64,000 nucleotides of DNA, from contig NZ_FOHZ01000002.1 of the NCBI RefSeq assembly GCF_900111555.1, positions 186,001-250,000 on the forward strand, written 5' to 3'. The translations under genes were made by a program, and so were the position numbers. The stretch's first letter is position 1. Each line of letters begins with the position of its first letter. Shown piece by piece: positions 35,320 through 43,769 of this stretch. The DNA is from Marinobacter segnicrescens. Lineage in GTDB: Bacteria > Pseudomonadota > Gammaproteobacteria > Pseudomonadales > Oleiphilaceae. Under the pieces are notes generated by a model that saw only the letters and a list, made by a program, of their open reading frames with translations, was not told where the DNA came from and did no database searches.

Positions 35320-37119
35320 ATGGCAAAACTGCTTAACGATCGCGATCTCGAATTCCAACTCTACGAAGTCCTCGACACCGAATCCCTGCTGCAACGGCCC
35401 CGCTACGCGGAGCATGACCGTGCCATTTTCGATGCCACGCTCAACACCGCACGGGATATCGCTGCCGAGTATTTCGCGCCCCACAATCAAAAGGGTGATG
35501 CCAACGAACCCACGTTCGACGGCGAAAAGGTTACCCTGATTCCGGAAACCCAGCCGGCCTGGAATGCCTTCGCCGAAGCCGGTTTCCTGGCATCCCACCA
35601 CGACTTCGACGACGGCGGCTCACAGCTGCCGGAAGTGGTGCTGCGGGCCAGCATGGCCTATTTCAACGCCGCCAACGTCTCCAGCACCGCCTATTCGTTT
35701 CTCACCATCGGCGCCGCCAACCTGCTCAAGAGCTTTGGCAGCGACGAGCTGAAAGGCAAGTACCTGCCGTCCATGCTCGATGGCCGTTACAGCGGCACCA
35801 TGGCACTGACCGAGCCAGGCCAGGGCTCTGCCCTCGGCGATCTGCGAACCATGGCGAAGCCGGCCGATGACGGCAGCTATCGACTGTTCGGCAACAAGAT
35901 GTACATCTCCGGTGGCGACCATGAGCTGACCGACAACATCGTCCACATGGTGCTGGCCCGCATCGAGGGCGCACCAGCCGGTGTTCGCGGCATCTCCCTG
36001 TTCCTGGTACCCAAGTTCCACGTCAACGACGACGGCACCCGGGGCGACCGCAACGATGTCGCACTTGCTGGCCTGCTGCACAAGATGGGCTACCGGAACA
36101 CCACGTCCACCGTACTGAACTTTGGCGAGAAAGACGGTGCCGTCGGCTACCTGGTGGGCGAGCCCAACAAGGGCCTGGGCTACATGTTCCAGATGATGAA
36201 CGAAGCCCGCATTGGTGTCGGGCTGGGCGCTGCCGCCATGGGTTACCAGAGCTACCTGGAAGCCCTGGACTACGCCCGCGACCGTCCACAGGGCCGCCTG
36301 CCCGGCAACAAGAACCCGGACGCACCCCAGGTCAAGATCGTCGAACACGCGGACGTGCGCCGCATGCTGCTGATGCAGAAGGCCTACGCCGAAGGCAGCC
36401 TGGCCCTTTGCCTCTACGCCAGCACACTGGTGGAAGACGCCCACACCGCAAAAGATGAAAGCGAACGCAAAGCTGCCGCTGAACTGCTTGACCTGATCAC
36501 CCCCATGGTCAAGACCTGGCCGTCCAAGTACGGAGTCATCGCCTCGGACCTCGGCATCCAGGTTCTCGGTGGCGCCGGCTATACCCGGGAATACCCGCTT
36601 GAGCAGCTTTACCGGGACAACCGCCTGAACCCCATCCACGAGGGTACGGAAGGCATCCAGGGCATCGACCTGCTGGGTCGCAAACTGGGACCGAAGGGCG
36701 GTGACGGCTACGCCGAATTCCAGCGTCGCATCCAGGCAACGCTGGATGAAGCCGCCAACCTGGACACCTGCGGGCCACTGGCCAGCCAGCTGACACAAGC
36801 ACTGGACACCCTGAAATCGGTAACCTCTGACCTTCAGAAGCAACTGGCGGCCGACCCGGACCACGGCCTGTCCAACGCCACCATGTACCTGGACATGTTT
36901 GGCAAGGTACTGGTGGGCTGGATCTGGCTCAAGCAGGCCATGGCGGCCGAGAAGGCCCTCGCTGCCGGCGCATCCGGTTCGGAGGAGCAGTTCTACCAGG
37001 GCAAGGTCCATGCGGCCCGCTATTTCATGAACTGGGAACTGGCTCCGCTCGACGGCTACGCCCGGCTACTGGCTAACGGTAACCGCGACAACCTGGATAT
37101 GCAGAACGACTGGTTCTGA
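35320..37119 (+). CDS. Acyl-CoA dehydrogenase with C-terminal extension (about 600 residues)
   Basis: A 599-residue acyl-CoA dehydrogenase of the long class, with an N-terminal helical extension (about 1-75), the FAD core (MALTEPGQGSALGDLRT about 166-182; MYISGGDHEL about 203-212), the C-terminal QVLGGAGYTREYPLEQLYRDNR with NPIHEGTEGIQGIDLLGRK (catalytic Glu region), and an extra four-helix C-terminal domain after about residue 470. This is the layout of FadE5/AcdA-like enzymes. It takes long or bulky acyl-CoA to enoyl-CoA. It directly follows the transporter genes and precedes the hydroxyacyl-CoA dehydrogenase and thiolase. Confidence 0.9.
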   Translation: MAKLLNDRDLEFQLYEVLDTESLLQRPRYAEHDRAIFDATLNTARDIAAEYFAPHNQKGDANEPTFDGEKVTLIPETQPAWNAFAEAGFLASHHDFDDGGSQLPEVVLRASMAYFNAANVSSTAYSFLTIGAANLLKSFGSDELKGKYLPSMLDGRYSGTMALTEPGQGSALGDLRTMAKPADDGSYRLFGNKMYISGGDHELTDNIVHMVLARIEGAPAGVRGISLFLVPKFHVNDDGTRGDRNDVALAGLLHKMGYRNTTSTVLNFGEKDGAVGYLVGEPNKGLGYMFQMMNEARIGVGLGAAAMGYQSYLEALDYARDRPQGRLPGNKNPDAPQVKIVEHADVRRMLLMQKAYAEGSLALCLYASTLVEDAHTAKDESERKAAAELLDLITPMVKTWPSKYGVIASDLGIQVLGGAGYTREYPLEQLYRDNRLNPIHEGTEGIQGIDLLGRKLGPKGGDGYAEFQRRIQATLDEAANLDTCGPLASQLTQALDTLKSVTSDLQKQLAADPDHGLSNATMYLDMFGKVLVGWIWLKQAMAAEKALAAGASGSEEQFYQGKVHAARYFMNWELAPLDGYARLLANGNRDNLDMQNDWF

Positions 37120-37188
37120 TGTTCGCCAGGTTTTGAGTTTGCCTTCCGGAGCCTGATCATGCCCCAAGGCGGTTACCCGAAAGCCTGA

Positions 37189-37295
37189 AGCAAGGTGGCG
37201 GGTGTGGCTTTCCGGGACCTTCAAAAACATGGACGTTTTTGAAGAGCCTACATGGATGTATTCACGGCGTGTCCCGGAAAGCCATGCCCGCCGGC
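37189..37295. repeat. Nested intergenic palindrome
   Basis: The outer arms GGCTTTCCGGGAC (37206-37218) and GTCCCGGAAAGCC (37271-37283) match perfectly and extend outward imperfectly (CAAGGTGGCGGGTG against CATGCCCGCCGGCTTG). Inside is a second, perfect 10-bp hairpin: CTTCAAAAAC (37219-37228) with GTTTTTGAAG (37235-37244), adjoining the left arm. The motif ACATGGACGT recurs inside as ACATGGATGT. It fills the 235-bp gap between the two dehydrogenase genes and looks like a REP-like dispersed element; copy number is unknown. Confidence 0.75.
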
Positions 37296-37354
37296 TTGCC
37301 TTCCCCGAAATCCCGATATTCAAACTCCAAACTACGCCACTGGAGCAGTAAGCA

Positions 37355-38695
37355 ATGACAAGCCCCCAAGACCACTACACCCCGGAACAACAGCAAGCCC
37401 TGGACCATGTAAAACAGGCCGAGAAAGTCGCGAGCGACATCCCCGGCATCAGCCCGGATATCCAGTTGCGCCCCATCAGGAAAGTGGCCGTTATCGGCGC
37501 CGGTACCATGGGCGGCGGCATTGCCATGAACTATGCCAATGCCGGCATCCCGGTAGTAATGCTGGAGCTCAAGCAGGAAGCCCTGGACAAGGGCCTGGAC
37601 ATCATCCGCAAGAACTACCAGCGCACCGTCAGTAAGGGCAAACTGAGCCAAGAGGAAATGGACCAGCGCATGGCCCTGCTCTCCGGCACCCTCAGCTACG
37701 ACGACCTGGGTGATGTCGACCTGGTGATCGAAGCCGTCTTCGAGAGCATGAACGTCAAGAAACAGGTGTTCGGCACCCTCGACAAGGTGTGCAAGCCCGG
37801 CGCCATCCTGGCCTCCAACACCTCCACCCTGGACGTGGACGAGATCGCCGCATCCACCAACCGCCCCCAGGACGTGATCGGCCTGCACTTCTTCAGCCCG
37901 GCTAACGTGATGCGGTTGCTGGAAATCGTTCGGGGCGAGAAAACCGCTGACGATGTGCTGGCCACCTGCCTGGATATGGCAAAGACCATCAAAAAGGTAG
38001 CGGTGGTTTCCGGGGTATGCTTCGGCTTTATCGGCAACCGCATGCTCGAGCCTTACGCCCGTGAAGCCCACCGCCTGATACTGGAAGGCGCCACCCCGGC
38101 CCAGGTGGACGGCGTGATGACCTCCACCGGCCTGGCCATGGGTGTACTGTCCATGTACGACCTGGCCGGTATCGACGTGGGCTACCTGGTACGGGAATCC
38201 CGCCGGGATGAAATCAGCCAGGACCCGGGCTACTGCAAACTGGCGGACGAGCTCTATCACCTGGGCCGTTACGGTCAGAAGACCGGTCGCGGGTTCTATA
38301 TCTATGAAGACCGGGAAAAGAAAGAAGATCCCGAGGTCCTCGAGCTGGCCCAGAAGATCGCCACTGACCTGGGCATCGAGCGCCGGGAAATCAGCAACGA
38401 GGAAATCCATGATCGCTGTCTGTACATGCTGATCAACGAGGGTATCCAGATTCTGGACGAGGGCATTGCCCTGCGCAGTGGTGATATCGACCTGGTGTGG
38501 ATCAACGGTTACGGCTTTCCGGCCTGGCTGGGTGGTCCCATGCATTACGCCGAGCAGATCGGGTTGGAGAAGATCCTCGATACCATCCGTCACTATCGCG
38601 ATACCCTGGGTGATTACGGCACAATGTGGTTTGAGCCGGCGCCGCTGTTGGAAAAGCTGGTTGCGGAAGGCAAGACAAAGATCGAAAAAGTCTGA
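37355..38695 (+). CDS. 3-hydroxyacyl-CoA dehydrogenase without crotonase domain
   Basis: A 446-residue NAD-dependent enzyme. After a 40-residue polar N-terminus the Rossmann motif GAGTMG is at 48-53, the catalytic pair H178 and E190 in GLHFFSPANVMRLLEIV, and SNTSTLD at 154-160. Two C-terminal 3HCDH domains follow (VCFGFIGNRML to about 330, and DRCLYMLINEG to the end). This equals the dehydrogenase half of FadB/FadJ-type proteins; the enoyl-CoA hydratase half is absent. It oxidises 3-hydroxyacyl-CoA to 3-ketoacyl-CoA for the thiolase encoded 555 bp further on. Confidence 0.9.
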   Translation: MTSPQDHYTPEQQQALDHVKQAEKVASDIPGISPDIQLRPIRKVAVIGAGTMGGGIAMNYANAGIPVVMLELKQEALDKGLDIIRKNYQRTVSKGKLSQEEMDQRMALLSGTLSYDDLGDVDLVIEAVFESMNVKKQVFGTLDKVCKPGAILASNTSTLDVDEIAASTNRPQDVIGLHFFSPANVMRLLEIVRGEKTADDVLATCLDMAKTIKKVAVVSGVCFGFIGNRMLEPYAREAHRLILEGATPAQVDGVMTSTGLAMGVLSMYDLAGIDVGYLVRESRRDEISQDPGYCKLADELYHLGRYGQKTGRGFYIYEDREKKEDPEVLELAQKIATDLGIERREISNEEIHDRCLYMLINEGIQILDEGIALRSGDIDLVWINGYGFPAWLGGPMHYAEQIGLEKILDTIRHYRDTLGDYGTMWFEPAPLLEKLVAEGKTKIEKV

Positions 38696-38766
38696 AGCTG
38701 AAAAACGATCTGGCAGGGTAACCAAAAAAGTTTTAAAGGCGGACAGCACGGAGTTCACACGGACTT

Positions 38767-38934
38767 CCGGTGGGGGTACTTCCGCAGCAGGGCCATGGGT
38801 GAGACAAGCGTTTATGAAGCGCAGCTTCATGCGCAGGCGAACGACCGCCATCTGTGATGGTGGGCCGGACCAGCCCGGTGCAAGGTCGGTCCAGGACGGG
38901 CCGTGAATTGCAGCGGAGGAAGTACCCCCACCGG
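38767..38934. repeat. 168-bp element bounded by a perfect 17-bp inverted repeat
   Basis: CCGGTGGGGGTACTTCC (38767-38783) is the exact inverse of GGAAGTACCCCCACCGG (38918-38934). The interior folds into further hairpins: ATGAAGC/GCTTCAT (38814-38830), CCGCCATC/GATGGTGG (38845-38863, one G-T pair), and a longer GGCCGGACC...GGTCC pairing up to 38892. It has no plausible gene, no obvious target duplication and no transposase. It may be a MITE-like repeat or a structured RNA. Confidence 0.75.
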
Positions 38935-39035
38935 GAGGCCAGGCACCGCAATTAACAGGCTGGGGCATCGGCCTGCGGAACAGCTCAAAGGCACGCGGGT
39001 AGACCTGATTAAAGGAGTAACCAGCTAAACCGTCG

Positions 39036-39146
39036 CTCGCCCGCCGGGACATGCTTTCTCCGCCGCAATTCAGGGGCCATCCATGGCACCCGCCTTGCTC
39101 CGCGCCATCCATGGCGCTGCTGCGAAAGCCTGTCCCGCCGGTCGAT
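39036..39146. repeat. Second palindromic element with twin CCATCCATGG cores
   Basis: GCCCGCCGGGACATGCTTTC and GAAAGCCTGTCCCGCCGGTC form imperfect outer arms (17 of 20 positions pair). Between them are two small hairpins with the same core: GCCATccATGGC (39076-39087) and the perfect GCGCCATccATGGCGC (39102-39117). Together with the 168-bp element this occupies most of the 555-bp gap before the thiolase gene. No open reading frame of interest is present in the gap. Confidence 0.65.
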
Positions 39147-39190
39147 CGACTCCGTGCAGGACCCGGGCTTGCTCCGTGAACGCTAACAAA

Positions 39191-39205
39191 TTCAACCCGG
39201 TTTAA
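39191..39205. promoter_or_regulatory. Candidate operator upstream of the thiolase gene
   Basis: TTCAACC-C-GGTTTAA is a near-perfect inverted repeat (6 of 7 pairs) about 45 bp before the thiolase start codon. Size and AT-flanked centre suit a TetR-type repressor of fatty-acid genes, such as a PsrA-like protein, but it is not a strict match to a published site. Confidence 0.35.
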
Positions 39206-39250
39206 TGTCGTCCGGGCGTGATACCTGATAAACACCAAGAGGAAGAGATC

Positions 39251-40435
39251 ATGAGAGAAGCAGTCATCGTATCCACCGCACGTACCCCCATTGGCAAAGC
39301 CTTCCGGGGTCTGTTCAACAACACCAAATCGCCCACCATGGCCTCCTTCGCCATCAAGGCTGCCGTTGAGCGCGCCAAGGTCGATCCGGCAGAAATCGAA
39401 GACCTGGTGATGGGTACCGCCATGCAAGGCGGCACTGCCGGTATGAACCTGGGACGCCTGGCAGCATTGGCCTCAGGGCTGCCCCTGACCGTCAGCGGCA
39501 TGACCATCGATCGTCAGTGCGCCTCTGGCCTGATGGCAATCGCGACCGCCGCCAAGCAGATCATGTATGACGGCCAGGACGTCGCCATTGGCGCCGGACA
39601 CGAGAACATTTCCCTGGTTCAGCAGAAGAACTTCGAGTGGATGGCCAGCGAGCGTGACGAGACCGTCATCAAACATGCGGCTCACGCCTACATGCCAATG
39701 CTGGAAACCGCGGAGAACGTGGCCAAGGTCTACGGCATCAGCCGTGAGGCCCAGGACGAATATGCGCTTCAGTCCCAGCAGCGCACCGCTGTCGCCCAGG
39801 AAAAGGGCCTGTACGATGACGAAATTGTACCGGTCACCACCACAAAGGCGGTGATGAACAAGGAAACCAAGGAAGTCACCTACGAAGAAGCCACCCTCGA
39901 CAAGGACGAAGGCAACCGTCCGTCCACACAGCTGGAAGGCCTGGCAGGCCTCAACCCGGTCATCGAAGGCGGCTGCATCACTGCCGGCAACGCCAGCCAG
40001 CTCTCCGATGGCGCCAGCGCCTGCGTGCTGATGGACTCCAAGCTGGCCGAACAGCGTGGCCTGCAGCCCCTGGGTGCCTACCGTGGCATGGCCGTCGCGG
40101 GCCTCAAGCCCGAAGAAATGGGTATCGGCCCGGTCTACGCCGTACCCAAGCTGCTCAAGCAACATGGCCTGAAAGTGGACGATATCGGCCTGTGGGAGCT
40201 GAACGAAGCCTTCGCCGTACAGGTGCTGTACTGCCGCGACAAGCTGGGTATCCCCGATGAGCGCCTGAACGTCAACGGTGGCGCCATCTCCATCGGTCAT
40301 CCCTACGGCATGAGTGGTGCCCGGATGGTAGGTCACGCGCTGCTGGAAGGTAAGCGTCGTGGCGTCAAATACGTGGTCGTTACCATGTGTGTCGGCGGCG
40401 GTATGGGCGCAGCTGGTCTGTTCGAGGTGCTGTAA
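39251..40435 (+). CDS. Acetyl-CoA C-acyltransferase (thiolase)
   Basis: A 394-residue degradative thiolase. The nucleophile Cys90 is in [12 protein letters not shown], His350 in [14 protein letters not shown] and the second Cys380 in [16 protein letters not shown]. It cleaves 3-ketoacyl-CoA with CoA to acetyl-CoA and a shortened acyl-CoA, in the cytoplasm. The frame is open from a GTG at 39218, but the ATG at 39251 with GAGGAAG ahead fits the family. Its stop overlaps the next start (TAATG), so the SDR is translationally coupled. Confidence 0.94.
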   Translation: MREAVIVSTARTPIGKAFRGLFNNTKSPTMASFAIKAAVERAKVDPAEIEDLVMGTAMQGGTAGMNLGRLAALASGLPLTVSGMTIDRQCASGLMAIATAAKQIMYDGQDVAIGAGHENISLVQQKNFEWMASERDETVIKHAAHAYMPMLETAENVAKVYGISREAQDEYALQSQQRTAVAQEKGLYDDEIVPVTTTKAVMNKETKEVTYEEATLDKDEGNRPSTQLEGLAGLNPVIEGGCITAGNASQLSDGASACVLMDSKLAEQRGLQPLGAYRGMAVAGLKPEEMGIGPVYAVPKLLKQHGLKVDDIGLWELNEAFAVQVLYCRDKLGIPDERLNVNGGAISIGHPYGMSGARMVGHALLEGKRRGVKYVVVTMCVGGGMGAAGLFEVL

Positions 40436-41214
40436 TGAGCCATCCCCTTGATGCATTCTCGCTCAAGGGCAAAACCGTCATGGTCACTGGTGCTTCCAGT
40501 GGCCTTGGCGCACACTTTGCCCGTATCTGCAGCCAGGTAGGCGCCCGTGTTGTCATCGGCGCTCGCAGGGTAGAAAAACTCAATCAGCTCGCTGACGACA
40601 TTCGTGGCAATGGTGGCGATGTCCTCGCCGTTGCCATGGATGTTACCTCCCGCGACAGCGTCGAAGCCGCCTTCGACGCCGCCGAGGAAGCCTTCGGCGT
40701 GGTGGACGTGGTACTCAACAACGCCGGTGTCGGCGGTGCCGCCCGGGCGCTGGAAATCAGCGAAGAGGACTGGCGTTTCATGCTGGGCACCAACCTGGAT
40801 GGCGTCTGGCGTGTCGCACAGTGCGCCGGCCAGCGCATGGCGAAGGCCGGCAAGTCCGGCAGCATCGTCAATATCGCGTCGATTCTTGGCCTCCGTGTGG
40901 GCAAGGGGCTGAGCCACTATGCCACCTCCAAGGCGGCCGTGGTGCAGCTCACCAAGTCTCTCGGTATGGAACTGGCCCGCTACAAAATCCGGGTCAATGC
41001 TATCGCACCGGGTTACTTCCGCACCGAGATCAACGAAGACTTCTTCGACACCGACCAGGGTCAGGAGTTTATTCAGAAAGGCGTACCCATGCGCCGTCTC
41101 GGCCAGCTCGACGAGCTTAACGGCGCCATGCTGTTGCTCGCCAGTGATGCCGGTCAGTTCATGACTGGCTCTGTGGTCACAGTGGATGGCGGCCACGTGG
41201 TCAACCCGCTGTAA
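40435..41214 (+). CDS. SDR-family oxidoreductase coupled to the thiolase
   Basis: A 259-residue classical SDR: TGASSGLG (18-25), NNAG near 99-102, Ser in VNIASILG, and the Tyr-Lys pair in HYATSKAA, with the ending GSVVTVDGGHVVNPL. ATG overlaps the thiolase TAA by one base. Similar SDRs act as 3-hydroxyacyl-CoA or hydroxy-acid dehydrogenases. Here it may complement the NAD-dependent hydroxyacyl-CoA dehydrogenase with another stereochemistry or cofactor; that is inference. A hairpin follows the stop. Confidence 0.9.
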   Translation: MSHPLDAFSLKGKTVMVTGASSGLGAHFARICSQVGARVVIGARRVEKLNQLADDIRGNGGDVLAVAMDVTSRDSVEAAFDAAEEAFGVVDVVLNNAGVGGAARALEISEEDWRFMLGTNLDGVWRVAQCAGQRMAKAGKSGSIVNIASILGLRVGKGLSHYATSKAAVVQLTKSLGMELARYKIRVNAIAPGYFRTEINEDFFDTDQGQEFIQKGVPMRRLGQLDELNGAMLLLASDAGQFMTGSVVTVDGGHVVNPL

Positions 41215-41217
41215 ACC

Positions 41218-41245
41218 ATTCCGGCCACGCTCTCGTGGCCGGAAT
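41218..41245 (+). terminator. 12-bp perfect hairpin after the thiolase-SDR unit
   Basis: ATTCCGGCCACG pairs with CGTGGCCGGAAT around CTCT. No T tract follows, but position and strength mark the end of the beta-oxidation operon. Confidence 0.6.
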
Positions 41246-41353
41246 CCTCCCCATCAACCTTACGAAACCATTAATCCCTCCGCTCTTTTCTGTACCCCCG
41301 GGCAACCCGTTGCCATCATGTAGGGACGGATCACCCACCAGAGCAGGGATGGA

Positions 41354-42505
41354 ATGCAGAGTCATCCAGGAAACACCCCGCCATCCGGCGACGATCAGAA
41401 AGGCAGGTCCGTTGCGGCCAATGCCATCAACTTCGCCCACATCGCCCCCGTGCTTATTGCCGGCATGGGCTTGATCGTTTTCCTCGACTGGGCGCAGGAC
41501 GTACTGTTGCCACTGGTAGCAGGCATCATGATCAGCTATGCCCTGGACCCGGTGGTCTCGTCACTGGACCGTCTGCGTATTCCCCGCCCGATCAGCGCCG
41601 CACTGGTACTCAGTAGCCTGCTGGCGATCCTCGCCCTGGCGGCCATGCCCTTGCAGAGCGAAGCCATGAAAATGCTGGAGCGCATCCCGGCCGCCGTTCA
41701 GCAATTCGAGCGGGAGAGCAGCCGCCAGCCCAAATCTGAAGGGTTGATGGAGAAAGCCCAGGAGGCAGCCAAGGAGATCGAGGAATCAGCGTCCAAATCC
41801 AGGGAGGAGCAACGCAGCCGTGTACAGGCGACAGCCGTGCGTGTCGTTGAAGAGCCCTTTAACCTCAGGGACTACCTTATGGAGCGCGCGGCGGGCGGAA
41901 CCATGATGGTTACCCAGCTGTTCTCCGTGCTGTTCCTCGTCTACTTCGTACTCGCTATCGGCAAGCTCTACAAGCGCAAGATCGTACGCATGTCCGGTCC
42001 GGATTTTCACAGCATGCGCAAGGTTGCTCGCATGCTCAATGAGTTCCACTACCAGATGCGCCGGTTCATCTTCGTCATGTTCCTGGGCGCGGTGTTCGTT
42101 GGTGTTCTCACCTGGCTGGCATTCATGTTCATTGGCGTTGAACAGTCCCTTCTGTGGGGTGTCCTGGCAGGTATTGCCAGTGCCATCCCCTATCTGGGTC
42201 CGTTTCTGGTCTTTATCGGTTCCGGTGCAGCAGCCTTTATCCAGTTCGGTTCCATGGATATGGCGATTGCCGTGTCAGGGGCATCACTGGTGATTACCAG
42301 TATCCAGGGCTACCTGCTGACGCCATGGCTCACCAGCCAGGTATCCAGTCTCAACGCCGTAGTCATCTTCATCGGCCTTCTGTTCTGGGGCTGGCTGTGG
42401 GGCCCCGTGGGGCTGATTCTGGCCACGCCGATCCTGATGATGACCAAGACACTGTGCGACCATGTGAAGAATCTGCAGGGGCTGGGGGAGTTGCTCGGAA
42501 AATAA
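41354..42505 (+). CDS. AI-2E family transporter (PerM-type)
   Basis: A 383-residue membrane protein with about eight helices: a pair at the N-terminus (35-75), an insert with a charged helical stretch (about 115-160, KAQEAAKEIEESASKSREEQ), then a cluster from 180 on with the conserved FHYQMRRFIFVMF and GILAGI-like GVLAGIASAIPYLGPFL. The C-terminal GLLFWGWLWGPVGLILATPI is the family signature. Members include TqsA and Na+/H+ antiporters; autoinducer transport is not implied. It lies 31 bp before the diguanylate cyclase gene. Confidence 0.88.
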   Translation: MQSHPGNTPPSGDDQKGRSVAANAINFAHIAPVLIAGMGLIVFLDWAQDVLLPLVAGIMISYALDPVVSSLDRLRIPRPISAALVLSSLLAILALAAMPLQSEAMKMLERIPAAVQQFERESSRQPKSEGLMEKAQEAAKEIEESASKSREEQRSRVQATAVRVVEEPFNLRDYLMERAAGGTMMVTQLFSVLFLVYFVLAIGKLYKRKIVRMSGPDFHSMRKVARMLNEFHYQMRRFIFVMFLGAVFVGVLTWLAFMFIGVEQSLLWGVLAGIASAIPYLGPFLVFIGSGAAAFIQFGSMDMAIAVSGASLVITSIQGYLLTPWLTSQVSSLNAVVIFIGLLFWGWLWGPVGLILATPILMMTKTLCDHVKNLQGLGELLGK

Positions 42506-42536
42506 CCGGTGAGAGTATTCTAACGACAGGTAATAT

Positions 42537-43649
42537 GTGATCAAATTCATGCACAAAAATTACCGGATCGCAGAGCCCATGGACGCCCACCCGGATACTC
42601 TCACACAGCTGGCCCGCCCCCACCGCAAGGCAGTACTGGTCGCCCTGCTCTGGATCACCATCAGCGGGGGCATTCTTTTCGGCTTCCTCAATGCCATGAA
42701 AGGCACCTGGGCCCTGGCCGGCGTGGAATGGGGTATGGGTCTCTACTCAGCTGTCCTGCTGTACTACGCCCACCGGACCCGGCACCTGGAGCGGTGGATA
42801 CTGGCGTATATCTTCCCCTTCTTCACTGCCATGATGATCGCCCTCGCCACACCAACGGCCAGCGTGACCATATTCGGCTGGGTACTACTGATCCCGCTGG
42901 TGAGTCACCTTCTGCTGGGTCGCCGTGCAGGCCTGGCCATCTCCCTGCTGTTTATCGTCGTCGCCGCCATTATCTTCCTGTGGAGGTTCATGGATGACAC
43001 GGCCGTCATGGATGCTCGCTCGGTTGCCAACATGATTGTCCTGACGGCCTGCATCACGGTGTTTTCGCATGTTTACGAAGTCAGCCGTGAGCGCAGTGAG
43101 ACCCAGTTGCTGCATATGGCGCAGACCGACTTCCTCACCGGGTTGCCCAACCGGTCCCGTATCAAGATGTTCTTCGAACGGGAAAAAAGCCGTGCGGTGC
43201 GTGAGGGGCAGCCATTGTCACTGCTGGTCATCGACCTGGACCACTTCAAGCAGGTGAATGACCACCATGGCCATGAGGCGGGTGACCGCGCCCTGATCTT
43301 CTTTGCCGACCTGCTTCGCCGTCGCCTGCGGACCACCGACCTGGCAGGCCGGCTGGGCGGTGAGGAGTTTGGCGTCATCCTGGTTAACACCGCCACGGTC
43401 ACGGCCAGCCAGGTGGCAGAAGAACTTCGGCAGGCCCTGGCCACAGCCAATATCGAACACTCCGGTGAAGCCATACCCTTATCACTGAGCGTCGGCGTTG
43501 CCGAACTGGGGGTGGATGGTGAAACTCTCCAGGACCTGCTGGCGGTTGGCGACAGCCGCCTTTACCAGGCCAAGGAACAGGGGCGTAACCGGGTAGTGCC
43601 CCCACCAGTGACCAGCCGGGCAGCAGCATCATCTCAGTCTGATCGCTGA
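42537..43649 (+). CDS. Membrane-bound diguanylate cyclase (GGDEF)
   Basis: A 370-residue protein. The first 185 residues contain five or six hydrophobic helices, a possible membrane sensor. The GGDEF domain begins with LTGLPNR; the active-site motif is GGEEF near residue 274, preceded by RTTD in the proper place for the inhibitory I-site. It should make c-di-GMP and be product-inhibited. No EAL domain. GTG at 42537 with an ACAGG six to seven bases upstream is the start; an ATG four codons later is possible. Confidence 0.9.
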   Translation: MIKFMHKNYRIAEPMDAHPDTLTQLARPHRKAVLVALLWITISGGILFGFLNAMKGTWALAGVEWGMGLYSAVLLYYAHRTRHLERWILAYIFPFFTAMMIALATPTASVTIFGWVLLIPLVSHLLLGRRAGLAISLLFIVVAAIIFLWRFMDDTAVMDARSVANMIVLTACITVFSHVYEVSRERSETQLLHMAQTDFLTGLPNRSRIKMFFEREKSRAVREGQPLSLLVIDLDHFKQVNDHHGHEAGDRALIFFADLLRRRLRTTDLAGRLGGEEFGVILVNTATVTASQVAEELRQALATANIEHSGEAIPLSLSVGVAELGVDGETLQDLLAVGDSRLYQAKEQGRNRVVPPPVTSRAAASSQSDR

Positions 43650-43769
43650 CCGGAAGGCCTCGGTTGGTGCCGACAATCCACCCGGACAGGCAGACACCAG
43701 CACCGTGACCAGCTAACATTACCCCTATTGGTATTGCCCTCAATTCATAAACAGAGATAGTGCCTGCGG

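Noticed and set aside
35620..37011. A 463-codon minus-strand frame
   Set aside because: It is fully inside the 599-residue acyl-CoA dehydrogenase gene and has no recognisable domain.
37262..39427. A 721-codon open frame on the minus strand
   Set aside because: It lies opposite the hydroxyacyl-CoA dehydrogenase and thiolase genes and shows low-complexity His/Gln/Val-rich sequence. It is a shadow of the GC-biased plus-strand codons.
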